DNA of 64,000 nt from Yersinia massiliensis CCUG 53443 (GCF_000312485.1 NZ_HE997647.1:124001-188000); one strand, 5' to 3'. Positions 24,971 through 35,318 are shown, counted from the first letter of the stretch. A program made the numbers and translations. The notes: generated by a model from the sequence alone, not told the origin.

Positions 24971-25906
24971 TCAAAGAGCCAATTCAGCGTTTAACACCAG
25001 AGCCAGCAGCGCCTGACGTGCGAAAATCCCGTTACCTGCTTGTTGGAAATAGTAGGCATAAGGCGTTTTATCGACATCGGTGGTGATTTCATCAATCCGC
25101 GGCAGGGGATGCAGGACTTTGAGATTATCGCGTGCGCCATTCAAATCCGACGCGCGTAGAACAAATTGCGCTTTGACATTGGCATATTCTGACGGATCAA
25201 GGCGCTCTTTTTGTACGCGAGTCATGTAGAGAATATCCAGATCGGCGACCACTTCTTCGATGCTTTCATGCAGGCTGTATTCAATTCCTTTTTCATCCAG
25301 CATTTGCAGGATGTAAGCAGGCATTGCCAGTGCATCGGGGGCGATAAAGAAGAAGCGATTGCCATCGAATTTGGCCAGCGCTTGTGTCAGTGAATGCACG
25401 GTGCGGCCATATTTTAGGTCACCGACCATGGCGATATTGATGTTATCCAGCCGCCCTTGGGTTTCCTGAATGGTGAATAAATCGAGCAGAGTTTGCGTTG
25501 GGTGTTGGTTTGCCCCGTCACCTGCATTGACCACGGGGACATTGCCGGAGAACTGTGCTGCCAAGCGGGCCGCGCCTTCCTGTGGATGGCGCATCACGAT
25601 GGCATCGACATAGGTGCTGATAACCGACATAGTGTCGGCGAGTGTCTCGCCTTTTTTGCCCAGCGAGGTGTTGCTGCTGTCAGAGAAACCGACCACAGAT
25701 GCACCCAACCGATGAATCGAGGTTTCAAATGACAAACGGGTGCGGGTCGAAGCTTCGAAAAAGCAACTGGCGATCACTTTGTGTTTTAACAGCTCAGGTT
25801 GCGGACGACTTTTGAGGCTAGCGGCGGTGCGCAATACCAGTTCCAGTTCATCGCGACATAAGTCGTTAATTGAGATGATGTGCTTGTGATACAACGGGTT
25901 GGCCAT
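24971..25906 (-). CDS. pyrB: Aspartate carbamoyltransferase catalytic subunit
   Basis: 311 residues. Carbamoyl-phosphate site [14 protein letters not shown], then [10 protein letters not shown], the [12 protein letters not shown] motif, and [14 protein letters not shown] at the aspartate site. It catalyses carbamoyl phosphate plus aspartate to carbamoyl aspartate, the first committed step of pyrimidine synthesis. It is expressed from the promoter at 26197-26224 through the pyrL attenuator. Confidence 0.97.
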   Translation of the reverse strand: MANPLYHKHIISINDLCRDELELVLRTAASLKSRPQPELLKHKVIASCFFEASTRTRLSFETSIHRLGASVVGFSDSSNTSLGKKGETLADTMSVISTYVDAIVMRHPQEGAARLAAQFSGNVPVVNAGDGANQHPTQTLLDLFTIQETQGRLDNINIAMVGDLKYGRTVHSLTQALAKFDGNRFFFIAPDALAMPAYILQMLDEKGIEYSLHESIEEVVADLDILYMTRVQKERLDPSEYANVKAQFVLRASDLNGARDNLKVLHPLPRIDEITTDVDKTPYAYYFQQAGNGIFARQALLALVLNAELAL

Positions 25907-26038
25907 TTTCGCTCTCCTGTGTGACTGCCCGTGGTCGTGGGCTACCCTGGTGTTTTTATACCCGTTATCTTTTCATTGGCAGATTGGGTATGATCAGTTT
26001 TTACGCAGTAATGTTAAATTCAGTGCCGATTGGCAGAC

Positions 26039-26064
26039 AAAAAAAAGCCCCTCAATGAGGGGCC
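26039..26064 (-). terminator. pyrBI attenuator
   Basis: On the minus strand GGCCCCTC-ATT-GAGGGGC is followed by eight T. It overlaps the last codons and stop of the leader peptide, as in the E. coli pyrBI attenuator, where UTP shortage couples ribosome and polymerase and prevents termination. Confidence 0.88.
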
Positions 26065-26174
26065 TTACGGGATCGGTTTAGCAACGGGAGAGACCAAGGC
26101 AGTTGGCTGCCTGTTGGCTGGTCATCTTCAACAAAATGACGATGTAGTGCGAAATCTAAGCAGCTTTTCATCAT
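26052..26174 (-). CDS. pyrL: pyrBI operon leader peptide
   Basis: 40 or 39 residues, from ATG at 26174 or the adjacent ATG at 26171, with CGGGAG just upstream. The peptide ends in SRKAPH and its TGA lies inside the attenuator stem, the defining arrangement of PyrL. The sequence itself differs from E. coli PyrL: it has a basic start, one TTTT stretch in the middle and a Pro/Leu-rich end. Its role is to position a ribosome near RNA polymerase, so exact sequence need not be conserved. Confidence 0.7.
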   Translation of the reverse strand: MMKSCLDFALHRHFVEDDQPTGSQLPWSLPLLNRSRKAPH

Positions 26175-26196
26175 ATCTCCCGGCAAATTGTGGCGA

Positions 26197-26224
26197 ATTA
26201 TACTCGCGTGGTTTTTCTCTGCAA
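26197..26224 (-). promoter_or_regulatory. pyrBI promoter
   Basis: On the minus strand TTGCAG (26224-26219), 16-nt spacer, TATAAT (26202-26197). The start would fall about 15 nt before the pyrL start codon. Confidence 0.7.
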
Positions 26225-26301
26225 GGGGTAAAAGCCGCATTTTTTATGATTAGCAAACGATTACTTTTTGTTGATATTCGGGGCTAGGGGCGAATGACCG
26301 C

Positions 26302-26933
26302 TGATCGGTTCGGTTGAGGACCGGATCTGGTTTCGGTTGAGGACCGGATCTAGTTTCGGTTGATATTCGTTCGGTGATCACTTTAACTCCTCCGCCTCAA
26401 CCGAGTCGGGCCGCAGGGCGGCGGCCCAACACCCGCGCCTTTGCGCGAAATATTGCCCTACGGGTAAACCTCCTACGTCTTTCGGCTAACGAGCCAGCGC
26501 GATTCGCATCCATGCTCAATCGCGCTTTTCGCGGCCGTCCATGGCCGCTCACTCTACCCTTCATCCTCGTCGGCAATTTTTCTGATTGCGCTCAACGTCA
26601 AAACCCACAATTCACAACCCAAGACCCAAGACCCAAGACCCAAGACCAAAAAATCATGGTTTTGACCTTGAAGTTTGAAAGCACATTTGAGCTGCCGAAT
26701 GAAGAGTGAAGGTAGGACGCGAGGCATGGATGCCGAGCGAGCCGTGCTTGAGCAGGAGCGAATCACGGCGGTCCGTCAGCCGAAACGATGAGTGAGGGAA
26801 TCCACGCAGTGGACAAGCGATACGTGCGAAGCGCGGGATTCCACAAGGGGCCACGCTCATGGCCCCTTTGGCGGTTGGTTCATCACAGGGAAGGTGAACA
26901 CTGGAGCTGTAACAACCGAACCGATCACAAAAC
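26302..26933 (+). repeat. Dispersed element copy C
   Basis: It begins TGATCGGTTCGGTTG (26302-26316) and ends with the matching CAACCGAACCGATCAC (26913-26928) and AAAACC. It has the same orientation as copy A. Internal blocks match A and B: the CGAGTCGGGCCGCAGGGCGG zone, the GGCAATTTTTCTGATTGCGC core, a heptamer tract at about 26610-26645 and GATGAGTGAGGGAATCCACG near 26790. Its left arm holds two 23-bp units in inverse sense. It lies between the pyrB promoter and npr. Confidence 0.8.
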
Positions 26934-26978
26934 CAACTATCAACCAAACCAGATCCAATCCTTAACCCCGTGTGCGAC

Positions 26979-27251
26979 TTAATCCTCATCAAACCCCGAA
27001 TTAAACAACTCAATCACCGCAGCCAGTGCTTGAATCTCATCAGGGCCGGTCGCTTCGACTTCAATCTGGCGGCCTTTGGCTGAATCTAGCATCAGCAGTG
27101 CAATCACACTGCTGGCTTCAGCTTCGGTCCCACTGTCATTACGTAACATCACTTCTGCATCAAAACTCTGAACCAATTCGAACAACTTCATCGCGGGTCT
27201 GGCATGCATCCCCAACTTGTTCTTGATCTCAACAGTCTGTTTGATGGTCAT
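26979..27251 (-). CDS. ptsO: Phosphocarrier protein NPr
   Basis: 90 residues, HPr fold. The phosphorylated His16 lies in [16 protein letters not shown]; a regulatory Ser region [14 protein letters not shown] follows, as in HPr. It passes phosphate from EI-Ntr to EIIA-Ntr in the nitrogen PTS. Also called npr. Its start overlaps the rapZ stop by one base, and it ends the rpoN-hpf-ptsN-rapZ-npr gene string. Confidence 0.95.
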   Translation of the reverse strand: MTIKQTVEIKNKLGMHARPAMKLFELVQSFDAEVMLRNDSGTEAEASSVIALLMLDSAKGRQIEVEATGPDEIQALAAVIELFNSGFDED

Positions 27252-28102
27252 TATTTACGTTTTTCCAGAGTGCGGTGACGTGATTGCACATTCTTGCCAC
27301 GCGCACGGAAATAATCAGCCAATTGTTCAGCAACATAGACTGAGCGGTGCTTACCGCCAGTACAACCAATGGCCACCGTGAGATAACTGCGATTATTGGT
27401 TTCTAGCATCGGCAGCCATTGTTCTAAGTAGCTGCGTGTCTGATAAACAAAGTTATGCACTTCGGTGTGGCGATCAAGGAAGGAGATAACAGGCTTATCC
27501 AGACCAGTCATTGGGCGTAATTTCGGATCCCAATGTGGGTTTGGTAAGAAACGCACGTCGAAGACGTAATCAGCATCAATGGGGATACCGTGCTTAAAGC
27601 CAAAGGACTCAAACACCATCGTCAGCTCACGCTCGCGTTTACCCAACAGGCGGGTACGTAGCATTTCAGCTAACTCATGCACTGACATTTCTGAGGTATC
27701 GATAATCAGATCCGCCCGTGAGCGCAAAGGCTCCAGCAGATCACTCTCTTCATCGATAGCACTTTCTAATGATAGGTTTTTAGTCGACAGCGGGTGCAGA
27801 CGACGGGTATCACTGTAGCGACGAATCAGGGTATTGCGGTCAGCATCTAAAAAGAGCAACTGCGGTGAAAAGCTGTCTGGCAGTTGGGTCATGGCATGCT
27901 CGAATACCTCGGGTGATTCAGGCATATTGCGCACGTCTATACTTACCGCAGCAGAAATATTTCTATCGGCAAGCGTGCTTGCCAATTGTGGTAGTAGAAC
28001 CACAGGCAAGTTATCGACACAGTAAAAGCCCATATCTTCCAATGCGCGCAAAGCAACAGACTTCCCTGAACCGGAACGGCCGCTGACAATCATCAGCACC
28101 AT
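27251..28102 (-). CDS. rapZ: RNase adapter protein RapZ
   Basis: 283 residues. N-terminal P-loop [14 protein letters not shown] with VCDV-type nucleotide fold ([16 protein letters not shown]) and a C-terminal domain with [20 protein letters not shown] that senses glucosamine 6-phosphate. It binds sRNA GlmZ and delivers it to RNase E, thereby setting glmS expression. It abuts npr, so PTS-Ntr proteins and RapZ are co-translated. Confidence 0.95.
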   Translation of the reverse strand: MVLMIVSGRSGSGKSVALRALEDMGFYCVDNLPVVLLPQLASTLADRNISAAVSIDVRNMPESPEVFEHAMTQLPDSFSPQLLFLDADRNTLIRRYSDTRRLHPLSTKNLSLESAIDEESDLLEPLRSRADLIIDTSEMSVHELAEMLRTRLLGKRERELTMVFESFGFKHGIPIDADYVFDVRFLPNPHWDPKLRPMTGLDKPVISFLDRHTEVHNFVYQTRSYLEQWLPMLETNNRSYLTVAIGCTGGKHRSVYVAEQLADYFRARGKNVQSRHRTLEKRK

Positions 28103-28255
28103 GTGAGTGACTCCCCTTGGTCTCTGTACCTATCATCTTTCGAGTTGCCGGTGTGTTGAGCGCTTTCCGACAACTTGAAGTCTATTGGATATACATTAGA
28201 ACGCTGTATTCCGGCTATATGAGCAAAACACGACAATGAAAACAGATAGCACTGA

Positions 28256-28738
28256 TTACGCTGTCTCTGGCGGTAATTCAGTCATGATCTGATAAAGCTC
28301 GTCATCACTTTGTGCTGCGCGTAGGCGACGACATACTGTTTTATCAGCTAATCGCTTGGCCACTAAAGATAAAGTGTGTAAATGAGTTTTACATTGATCT
28401 GCCGGAACCAACAAGGCAAATAATAGATCAACAGGTTGATTATCAATAGCATCGAAGGCAATCGGTTGTTCCAAACGGAGGAATACGCCCACTGCACGCA
28501 GTGTGTCTTCCTCCAGCTTGCCATGCGGTATCGCGATGCCACTGCCAATGCCTGTACTGCCCATACGTTCGCGGGTCAATACAGCATCGAAAACGACCTG
28601 TGAAGGCAAGTTAAGCTGTTTGGCAGCTAACTCGCTGATAATTTCCAAAGCCCGTTTTTTGCTTGAGCAATGTACGGAGCTTTTGGTGCACTCGATATTT
28701 AATACCGAGGTTAATTGCAATGCTGGATCGTTGGTCAT
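28256..28738 (-). CDS. ptsN: PTS EIIA-Ntr protein PtsN
   Basis: 160 residues from the internal ATG at 28738 (MTNDPALQLTSVLN), matching E. coli; the ATG four codons earlier has a cramped ribosome site. EIIA-fructose-type domain with phospho-His72 in GIAIPHGKLEEDT. It receives phosphate from NPr and controls K+ uptake (TrkA, KdpD) and other targets. It is flanked by hpf and rapZ. Confidence 0.95.
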   Translation of the reverse strand: MTNDPALQLTSVLNIECTKSSVHCSSKKRALEIISELAAKQLNLPSQVVFDAVLTRERMGSTGIGSGIAIPHGKLEEDTLRAVGVFLRLEQPIAFDAIDNQPVDLLFALLVPADQCKTHLHTLSLVAKRLADKTVCRRLRAAQSDDELYQIMTELPPETA

Positions 28739-28848
28739 CTCATCTTTCACTTAAGCGCTGTTTTAAACCTGATCCCACGGATGAACGGTAGGATCAGGCT
28801 ATGTAGCGAGGGTAGAACCACCGTTAGGTAGACTAACGGCTAGGATTC

Positions 28849-29136
28849 TTAATGTTGTTTCAATTTATCTTTATGCTTGTTCAACTGGCGCGCCAGTTTA
28901 TCAACCAAAATATCAATGGCGGCGTACATGTCTTCCTGCTCTGAACTTGCGTGCAACTCGCCGCCATTCACATGTACCGTCGCTTCTGCGATTTGTTTGA
29001 CTTTTTCGACACTTAAAACCACATACACCTGGTTAATGCGATCAAAATATTGCTCAAGTTTGGCAAATTTAGTGGTAACAAACTCGCGTAATGCGTCGGT
29101 TATTTCGACATGATGTCCGGTAATATTGAGTTGCAT
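28849..29136 (-). CDS. hpf: Ribosome hibernation promoting factor, short form
   Basis: 95 residues, the short HPF type (MQLNITGHHVEITDALREFV, then VHVNGGELHASSEQEDMYAA). It binds the 30S subunit at the mRNA/tRNA site in stationary phase and, with RMF, makes 100S ribosomes. It lies 23 nt behind rpoN. Confidence 0.95.
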   Translation of the reverse strand: MQLNITGHHVEITDALREFVTTKFAKLEQYFDRINQVYVVLSVEKVKQIAEATVHVNGGELHASSEQEDMYAAIDILVDKLARQLNKHKDKLKQH

Positions 29137-29159
29137 AGTGTCTTCCTTCTCAGTTCAGG

Positions 29160-30593
29160 TCAAACCAACTGTTTGCGTTGATTTGACGGCGGGATGGATA
29201 ACGACTCTCGGTACTTCGCGACGGTACGCCGTGCCACCATGATGCCTTGTTCGCACAAAAGTGTGGTCAGTTTACTGTCGCTAAGGGGTTTGGCAGGGTT
29301 TTCTGCCGCAACCAATTTTTTCACCAGTGCACGAATTGCTGTCGAAGAGGCTTCGCCCCCGCTCTCAGTATTGACGTGGCTGGAGAAGAAATATTTCAGC
29401 TCGAAAATCCCCCGGGGACTGTGCAGGAACTTTTGCGTCGTCACTCGAGAAATTGTCGATTCATGCATATCGACGGCCTGTGCGATATCCGCCAGTACCA
29501 TGGGTTTCATAAATTCAGGCCCATTTTCAAAAAAGTCGACCTGCTGTTCTACGATGCAACGTGCAACCTTGAGCAGTGTTTCATTGCGGCTTTCAAGGCT
29601 TTTTATCAACCATTTTGCTTCTTGCAGATTGCTGCGGATAAATTGCCCGTCGCTATCATTGCGGGTATTGCTCCCCATTGCCGCATAGTGTTGATTAATT
29701 TTTAGGCGTGGAATGCTATCGGCATTTAGCTCGACCGTCCATTTATCTTTGTCTTTATGGACCAAAACATCGGGAATGACATACTCAGACTCCCCTGTAT
29801 TGATCGACTGACCAGGGCGCGGATCCAGTGACTGGATCAGGGCTATCGCTCCCTTAAGTGTATCTTCTTTTAGCCGACTTAAGCGGATCATTGTCCGGAA
29901 ATCATGGTTGCCTAGCAAATCCAGATAATTGCTTATCACCAGACGCGCTTCGGCGAGATAGGGGGTGTCTTTAGCGTATTGCGAGAGCTGTACTAACAGA
30001 CATTCGCGCAGGTTACGCGCCGCCACGCCGATAGGATCAAAGTGTTGGATCCGCTTGAGAACGGCCTCGACTTCGTCCAGTGCAATGTCTTCGCCCCCCA
30101 TACTTTCCAGAATATCTTCCAGCGGAACGGTGAGATAGCCTGTTTCATCAACGGCATCGACAATTGAGGTCGCGATAGCTGCGTCCGTTTCAGAGAAGGG
30201 CGTGAGATCCACCTGCCACATAAGATAGTCTTGCAGTGTTTGGGTGGTTTCACCTTGATAGACGGGCAACTCATCATCGTTGTAATCATTGCCTGTGCCT
30301 GATGGCGTACCTGCGGTATAAATCTCATCCCAAGTGGCATCGAGAGGTAACTCTTCAGGCATATCGGCTTGTTCCAGCGCTTCGCGAGTATCAAGCGATT
30401 CACTGTCTACCGTTTCTTTGGTGTCTACCTCTTCATGAGGGTCAGTTTGCTCAAGCAGTGGGTTGCTCTCCAGCGCTAACTGAATCTCCTGCTGGAGTTC
30501 AAGTGTAGAAAGTTGCAACAGACGAATAGCCTGTTGAAGCTGCGGAGTCATTGCCAATTGTTGGCTGAACTTGAGTTGCAAACCTTGCTTCAT
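29160..30593 (-). CDS. rpoN: RNA polymerase sigma-54 factor
   Basis: 477 residues, as in E. coli. The N-terminal Gln/Leu-rich activator-interacting region ([20 protein letters not shown]), the core-binding middle, the HTH region ([20 protein letters not shown]) and the C-terminal RpoN box [10 protein letters not shown] can be read. It directs transcription of nitrogen and other genes at -24/-12 promoters and needs enhancer-binding activators. It is preceded by lptB. Confidence 0.97.
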   Translation of the reverse strand: MKQGLQLKFSQQLAMTPQLQQAIRLLQLSTLELQQEIQLALESNPLLEQTDPHEEVDTKETVDSESLDTREALEQADMPEELPLDATWDEIYTAGTPSGTGNDYNDDELPVYQGETTQTLQDYLMWQVDLTPFSETDAAIATSIVDAVDETGYLTVPLEDILESMGGEDIALDEVEAVLKRIQHFDPIGVAARNLRECLLVQLSQYAKDTPYLAEARLVISNYLDLLGNHDFRTMIRLSRLKEDTLKGAIALIQSLDPRPGQSINTGESEYVIPDVLVHKDKDKWTVELNADSIPRLKINQHYAAMGSNTRNDSDGQFIRSNLQEAKWLIKSLESRNETLLKVARCIVEQQVDFFENGPEFMKPMVLADIAQAVDMHESTISRVTTQKFLHSPRGIFELKYFFSSHVNTESGGEASSTAIRALVKKLVAAENPAKPLSDSKLTTLLCEQGIMVARRTVAKYRESLSIPPSNQRKQLV

Positions 30594-30656
30594 AATGCGG
30601 TATCAATTTTCCTTTATGGCTGGCGAAACGGCCTTGTTACGAGCATTGGCAGATGA

Positions 30657-31382
30657 TTAGAGACGGAACTCTTCACCTAAATACACGCGTTTGACTTGTT
30701 CGTCAGCCAAAATTTCCTGTGGTGTGCCATGAGCGATTAAGTGGCCTTGGCTTACAATATAAGCCCGCTCACAAACGTCTAACGTTTCACGCACGTTATG
30801 GTCGGTAATCAGAACTCCCAGACCACTGTCGCGCAGATGCTCAATAATTTTTTTAATATCGATAACGGAAATGGGGTCAACACCCGCGAACGGTTCATCC
30901 AGCAAAATAAACTTAGGATTTGCTGCCAGCGCACGGGCTATTTCGACACGACGACGCTCACCACCAGACAGTGATTGCCCCAGATTGTCACGTAAATGCG
31001 TGATATGGAACTCTTCCATCAACTCGTCAGCGCGTTCTTGTCGCTGTTCAGCCGTGAGATCTTTACGGATTTCTAACACCGCCATCAGGTTATTAAAAAC
31101 ACTTAAACGGCGGAAGATTGAGGCTTCTTGCGGTAAATAGCCAATGCCGCGACGGGCGCGTTCATGGAGAGGCAAGAGGCTGATATCTTCATCATCAATC
31201 ACAATACGCCCGGCGTCACGCTGGACAATGCCGACGACCATATAAAAGGTGGTGGTCTTACCTGCGCCGTTTGGCCCCAGCAGACCCACAATCTCACCTG
31301 ACTTTACACTTAGGCTCACGTCTTCGACCACTTTACGGCCTTTGTACGCCTTAGCCAGCTTTTCTGCGATTAATGTTGCCAT
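30657..31382 (-). CDS. lptB: LPS export ABC transporter ATPase LptB
   Basis: 241 residues. Walker [15 protein letters not shown]-loop [10 protein letters not shown], signature [11 protein letters not shown], Walker [10 protein letters not shown] and H-loop ITDHNVRE. It powers LptFG in pulling lipopolysaccharide from the inner membrane onto the Lpt bridge. It starts 6 nt after lptA. Confidence 0.97.
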   Translation of the reverse strand: MATLIAEKLAKAYKGRKVVEDVSLSVKSGEIVGLLGPNGAGKTTTFYMVVGIVQRDAGRIVIDDEDISLLPLHERARRGIGYLPQEASIFRRLSVFNNLMAVLEIRKDLTAEQRQERADELMEEFHITHLRDNLGQSLSGGERRRVEIARALAANPKFILLDEPFAGVDPISVIDIKKIIEHLRDSGLGVLITDHNVRETLDVCERAYIVSQGHLIAHGTPQEILADEQVKRVYLGEEFRL

Positions 31383-31388
31383 AAATGA

Positions 31389-31934
31389 TTACTTACTCTT
31401 CTTTTGGCCTGACGCTGCTGGCCCTTTGTCTTGTAATTGGGACGGTAATAATACGGTTGTGACGCGATTGCCTTTATCACTGAAGGCTTCCATCTGCTGT
31501 TTTTTCACCAGATAAGTAATGCGGTCACCTTTGATATTACTATCAAGTTGCTCCAGATAAGCATTGCCAGTCAACACCACAAAATCATTCGCGACTTCAT
31601 AGCGCAATTTTTGACCGTGGCCTTTGACGGGTTTACCGCTGTCTTGCATTTGGTAGAAGGTAACAGGATTACCGAAGCCTTCGATGACCATTTTGCTCTG
31701 GTCACCGCCAGGGCGGGTGACAACCACTTTATCGGCCTTAATTTCAATGGTGCCTTGCGTGATAACCACGTTGCCGGTAAAGGTGACGGTGTTCGCCTCC
31801 ATATCTAACGCTTGCTTGGCGGAGTCAACCTTGACAGGTTGATCAGTATCACCCGTTAAAGCCAGCGCTGGCAGGCTGGCGGCCAAAAGTGAACTGGCAA
31901 GTAAAAGAAGGCGAATGTTATTTTTGGATTTCAT
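31389..31934 (-). CDS. lptA: LPS transport periplasmic bridge protein LptA
   Basis: 181 residues from the ATG at 31934; the longer frame begins at TTG. Signal peptide (MKSKNNIRLLLLASSLLAAS, cut after ALA), then the OstA beta-jellyroll (FTGNVVITQGTIEIKADKVV). It forms the periplasmic bridge between LptC and LptD. The start overlaps the lptC end by 17 nt. Confidence 0.95.
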   Translation of the reverse strand: MKSKNNIRLLLLASSLLAASLPALALTGDTDQPVKVDSAKQALDMEANTVTFTGNVVITQGTIEIKADKVVVTRPGGDQSKMVIEGFGNPVTFYQMQDSGKPVKGHGQKLRYEVANDFVVLTGNAYLEQLDSNIKGDRITYLVKKQQMEAFSDKGNRVTTVLLPSQLQDKGPAASGQKKSK

Positions 31935-32481
31935 AAGAGGTTTTAACCTTTTCAATCAGCTCAGCGGTTTTATCCCGCAAGTTACCACGCATTTTCATAC
32001 CGTTAGACGTGAATCCAACACCAAAAAGGGTAACTTCATCGTCTGAGGACACATCCTGAGTGATCAAATTAACCTGGGCGTTATCGGTTCTAATTTTTTG
32101 TAATTGTGCATCTGGTGTTAGGCTATCGACCTCAACGTGACCATACAAATACAGCATTTTATCATTGGTCAGTTTGGCGCGGTCTGCCCGAACTGTCCAA
32201 GTGGCAACGGCATTCTCATCAAACATCGTCATGACCGGTTTAGTAAACCAAGTCAGTTCTTGGGCGCTGAAGTTCTGAACTTCCTCTGCCACTAATTTGT
32301 AATTCAATTGCCCGACCGGATTAAATACCACGGTCACCGTATGCTGGCTTTGCGACGATGGCTCATTATTATCTGCCGCCGTTGGCGTGCTTTGCTGATT
32401 AAAGCCGGACATATTCCAACCAATCAAAGCTAAAACGATCAATGCCAGCGCTAGGGTTATCCATAGCCTTGTTTTACTCAT
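31918..32481 (-). CDS. lptC: LPS export protein LptC
   Basis: 187 residues. One N-terminal membrane anchor (LWITLALALIVLALIGWNMS) and a periplasmic jellyroll domain. It docks LptA to the inner-membrane LptBFG complex. It overlaps kdsC by 4 nt and lptA by 17 nt. Confidence 0.95.
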   Translation of the reverse strand: MSKTRLWITLALALIVLALIGWNMSGFNQQSTPTAADNNEPSSQSQHTVTVVFNPVGQLNYKLVAEEVQNFSAQELTWFTKPVMTMFDENAVATWTVRADRAKLTNDKMLYLYGHVEVDSLTPDAQLQKIRTDNAQVNLITQDVSSDDEVTLFGVGFTSNGMKMRGNLRDKTAELIEKVKTSYEIQK

Positions 32482-33041
32482 ATCGACAATCCTTTGGCAC
32501 CGTCGAGTTTATTCTGGGCCAATAAAATCAAATCACATATCTCGCGTACTGCACCGCGCCCGCCATTAATTTGCGTCACGTAATGTGCTTTGGGAAGAAG
32601 TAACGGATGGGCATCCGCCACCGCGACAGATAACCCGACTTGTGCCATGACAGGCCAATCAATCAGATCATCGCCAATATACGCCACCTGCTCAGGCTGG
32701 CAGTTTAATGCTAGCAATAATTCATGGTAAGCCACCAGTTTATCAGATTGTCCTTGATAAAGGTGGGTAATGCCTAAGGTGTTGGCGCGGTCTTCCAGTA
32801 ATTTGGCGCGGCGACCCGTAATGATAGCCACTTCAATACCCGAGGTTATCAGGCAGCGGATACCATAGCCATCACGGACGTTGAATGCTTTCAGCTCTTC
32901 GCCATCGTTACCCATGTAAATCAGACCATCAGACATCACGCCATCAACATCACAAATGAGCAGACGAATGTTTTCTGCACGTTGCATGACGCTCTCGGCC
33001 ACGGGGCCGTAGCATGTGTCCAAATAGACGGTGCTGCTCAT
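32478..33041 (-). CDS. kdsC: 3-deoxy-D-manno-octulosonate 8-phosphate phosphatase KdsC
   Basis: 187 residues from the ATG at 33041 with AAAGGAAAA upstream. C0-type HAD phosphatase: LLICDVDGVMSDGLIY (nucleophile and acid Asp), IITGRRAKLLED, and GDDLIDWPVM. It releases Kdo from Kdo 8-phosphate for LPS core synthesis. It sits between kdsD and lptC. Confidence 0.95.
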   Translation of the reverse strand: MSSTVYLDTCYGPVAESVMQRAENIRLLICDVDGVMSDGLIYMGNDGEELKAFNVRDGYGIRCLITSGIEVAIITGRRAKLLEDRANTLGITHLYQGQSDKLVAYHELLLALNCQPEQVAYIGDDLIDWPVMAQVGLSVAVADAHPLLLPKAHYVTQINGGRGAVREICDLILLAQNKLDGAKGLSI

Positions 33042-33054
33042 AATTTTTCCTTTG

Positions 33055-34041
33055 TTAAACGACACCGGCTCTTAGCATGTCGTGCATATGCACCACGCCG
33101 AGCAATTGGTCACCGTCGGCCACCAACACTGCGGTGATGTGACGTGATTCCATCAGGTTGAGTGCATCGACTGCCAACATGTTTGGACGAACTCTAATGC
33201 CACCACTGGTCATCACATCTGCGATCTTCGCATGATTTAAATCAACGCCCATATCGAATATCCGGCGTAAGTCACCGTCGGTAAAGATACCTTTAATCAT
33301 CATCAAATCGTCACAGATTACGGTTAATCCCAGATTTTTCCGAGTAATCTCCAGTAATGCATCGCGTAGTGAAGCATCAGGGCTGACATGTGGCATCTCA
33401 GCGCCAGTGTGCATGATATCGCTGATTCGCAATAACAACTTGCGCCCAAGTGCTCCGCCCGGATGAGAAAGCGCAAAATCTTCCTGAGTGAAACCGCGTG
33501 CCTGCAGTAATGCTACCGCGAGTGCATCACCCATCACCAAGGTGGCGGTGGTGCTGGTTGTGGGGGCTAGCCCCAGTGGACAGGCTTCTTGCGGGACTTT
33601 TATGCACAAGTGAATATCGGCGGCTTTACCCATGGTGCTATCAGGGTTGTTGCTCATGCAGATCAATGTGATTTTTTGGCGCTTTAGAACAGGGATTAAT
33701 GCAAGAATCTCGTTTGATTCGCCTGAGTTGGAGATCGCTAATACGATATCTTGCGGTGTCACCATACCGAGATCGCCATGACTGGCCTCTGCTGGATGGA
33801 CAAAAAATGCTGGCGTTCCTGTACTGGCCAACGTAGCGGCAATTTTGCAACCAATATGACCTGATTTTCCCATTCCCATGACGACCACTTTGCCATGGCA
33901 ATGAAATATAGCTTCGCAGGCATTAGAAAAATCGTCATTAATGTATTGATCGAGCTGTGCAAGTCCTTCGCGCTCAATGTGCAATACCTGTTTGCCCGCC
34001 TGTTGAAAATCCATTCTTGGTTGCGAATCAAAAGAAGACAT
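33055..34041 (-). CDS. kdsD: D-arabinose 5-phosphate isomerase KdsD
   Basis: 328 residues from the ATG at 34041 (AGGAACTG upstream), the length of E. coli KdsD; the longer frame runs into yrbG. The N-terminal SIS domain (VVVMGMGKSGHIGCKIAATL; AISNSGESNEIL) is followed by two CBS domains (SDIMHTGAEMPHVSPDASLR; IADVMTSGGIRVRPNMLAVD). It isomerises ribulose 5-phosphate to arabinose 5-phosphate, the first step to Kdo. Confidence 0.96.
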   Translation of the reverse strand: MSSFDSQPRMDFQQAGKQVLHIEREGLAQLDQYINDDFSNACEAIFHCHGKVVVMGMGKSGHIGCKIAATLASTGTPAFFVHPAEASHGDLGMVTPQDIVLAISNSGESNEILALIPVLKRQKITLICMSNNPDSTMGKAADIHLCIKVPQEACPLGLAPTTSTTATLVMGDALAVALLQARGFTQEDFALSHPGGALGRKLLLRISDIMHTGAEMPHVSPDASLRDALLEITRKNLGLTVICDDLMMIKGIFTDGDLRRIFDMGVDLNHAKIADVMTSGGIRVRPNMLAVDALNLMESRHITAVLVADGDQLLGVVHMHDMLRAGVV

Positions 34042-34072
34042 ACTCAGTTCCTGTACGCGGCATCGTTTTCTA

Positions 34073-35047
34073 TTACGCCGCACTAAAAGGGGCGAAGAAT
34101 AGCACCGCAAGATAAGCAATAAACCCACATAATAACAGAGCACCTGCCAGATGGCCGATACGATGTTTTCGCCCTAAACAAAGTAGGGTGAATATCACAC
34201 TGACACCGAGCATCACCCAATAATCACGTTGGAAAGCCTCCGGGTTAATCTCACCTGGTGACAACAACGCAGGTACGCCTAAGACAATGACGATATTAAA
34301 GATGTTCGATCCGATGATATTCCCGACCGCCATATCATCTTCCCCTTTCAACGCGCCGGCGATGAAGGTGGCTAATTCCGGTAAACTGGTGCCGATAGCG
34401 ATGACGGTCAGCCCAATGACCAACTCACTGACGCCCGCGACTCTGGCAATCACGGTCGCGTTATCAATAATCATTTTGGCTGACAGCGGCAAAATAATGA
34501 AGGCCAATACCAGCCACAATAATGCAACCGTCGTGCTGCTATCTTGCGGTAATTCGGCCAACTGTTCGCGGGTCAGGATGTCATTACCCTGAGCATGGGC
34601 CAATCGCGCAATTTTTAGCATCAAGACAATAAATGCGACGGCGGCCAGCAGCAAAATAATCCCGTCCCCGCGACTAAGATGATTATCCGCTAACAGGAAG
34701 CCGCACAGGACGGTGACCGCTAACATTAAGGGTAACTCGCGACGTAATATCTCAGAACGTACCGTTAATGGGCGTATCAGGGCAGCACCGCCCACAATCA
34801 GCAATAGATTGGTAATATTGGACCCCAGCACATTCCCAACGGCCATATCAGTTTGGTTATTCAGTGCAGCAGTGACTGATACAATCAACTCTGGTAGCGA
34901 GGTGCCGATCCCCACAATCGTCATCCCAATAATGAGCGGTGGGATACCAAAAGCGCGGGCTAACACCGCAGCGCCGTAGACTAATCGGTCGGCGCCATAC
35001 ACTAATAAAACCAAGCCAATGACTAATAGTGTTATCGCAAGAAACAT
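34073..35047 (-). CDS. yrbG: Inner-membrane Na+/Ca2+ exchanger family protein YrbG
   Basis: 324 residues from the ATG at 35047. Two inverted alpha repeats with the hallmark GIGTSLPELIVS and AIGTSLPELATFIAGA, and VGNVLGSNITNLLLI and VGNIIGSNIFNIVIV. About ten membrane segments with a hydrophilic middle loop (LAHAQGNDILTREQLAELPQ). Family members exchange cations, but the E. coli protein has no settled role. Divergent from mlaF. Confidence 0.92.
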   Translation of the reverse strand: MFLAITLLVIGLVLLVYGADRLVYGAAVLARAFGIPPLIIGMTIVGIGTSLPELIVSVTAALNNQTDMAVGNVLGSNITNLLLIVGGAALIRPLTVRSEILRRELPLMLAVTVLCGFLLADNHLSRGDGIILLLAAVAFIVLMLKIARLAHAQGNDILTREQLAELPQDSSTTVALLWLVLAFIILPLSAKMIIDNATVIARVAGVSELVIGLTVIAIGTSLPELATFIAGALKGEDDMAVGNIIGSNIFNIVIVLGVPALLSPGEINPEAFQRDYWVMLGVSVIFTLLCLGRKHRIGHLAGALLLCGFIAYLAVLFFAPFSAA

Positions 35048-35318
35048 GCAGAGTCCTTTATTAGGTATAATCCTGATCCATGGGGTGCAGGCAGCAGATC
35101 GCCCATTAGCAAAAATGGTTGGCAACGTGTTTTGAAACTTATTTTTGCTTAGTTGCTAATTTTGACTGTGAGTGCCGGAAAAGTAAAACTGAAGGCAACT
35201 TTAGCTACGAAAAAGCGCGAATAAGTTGCCAAACTACTCCCCAATCGCGCTCGTTAACGCCATTTGATGTAGCATTGGCGGTTAGATGCGTAATAAAAGG
35301 CTCAAGGGACGAATGATA

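Noticed and set aside
26374-27013. ORFs of 111 and 119 residues within element copy C
   Set aside because: Frames differ from those in copies A and B and include the heptamer tract. They look like chance frames in repeat DNA.
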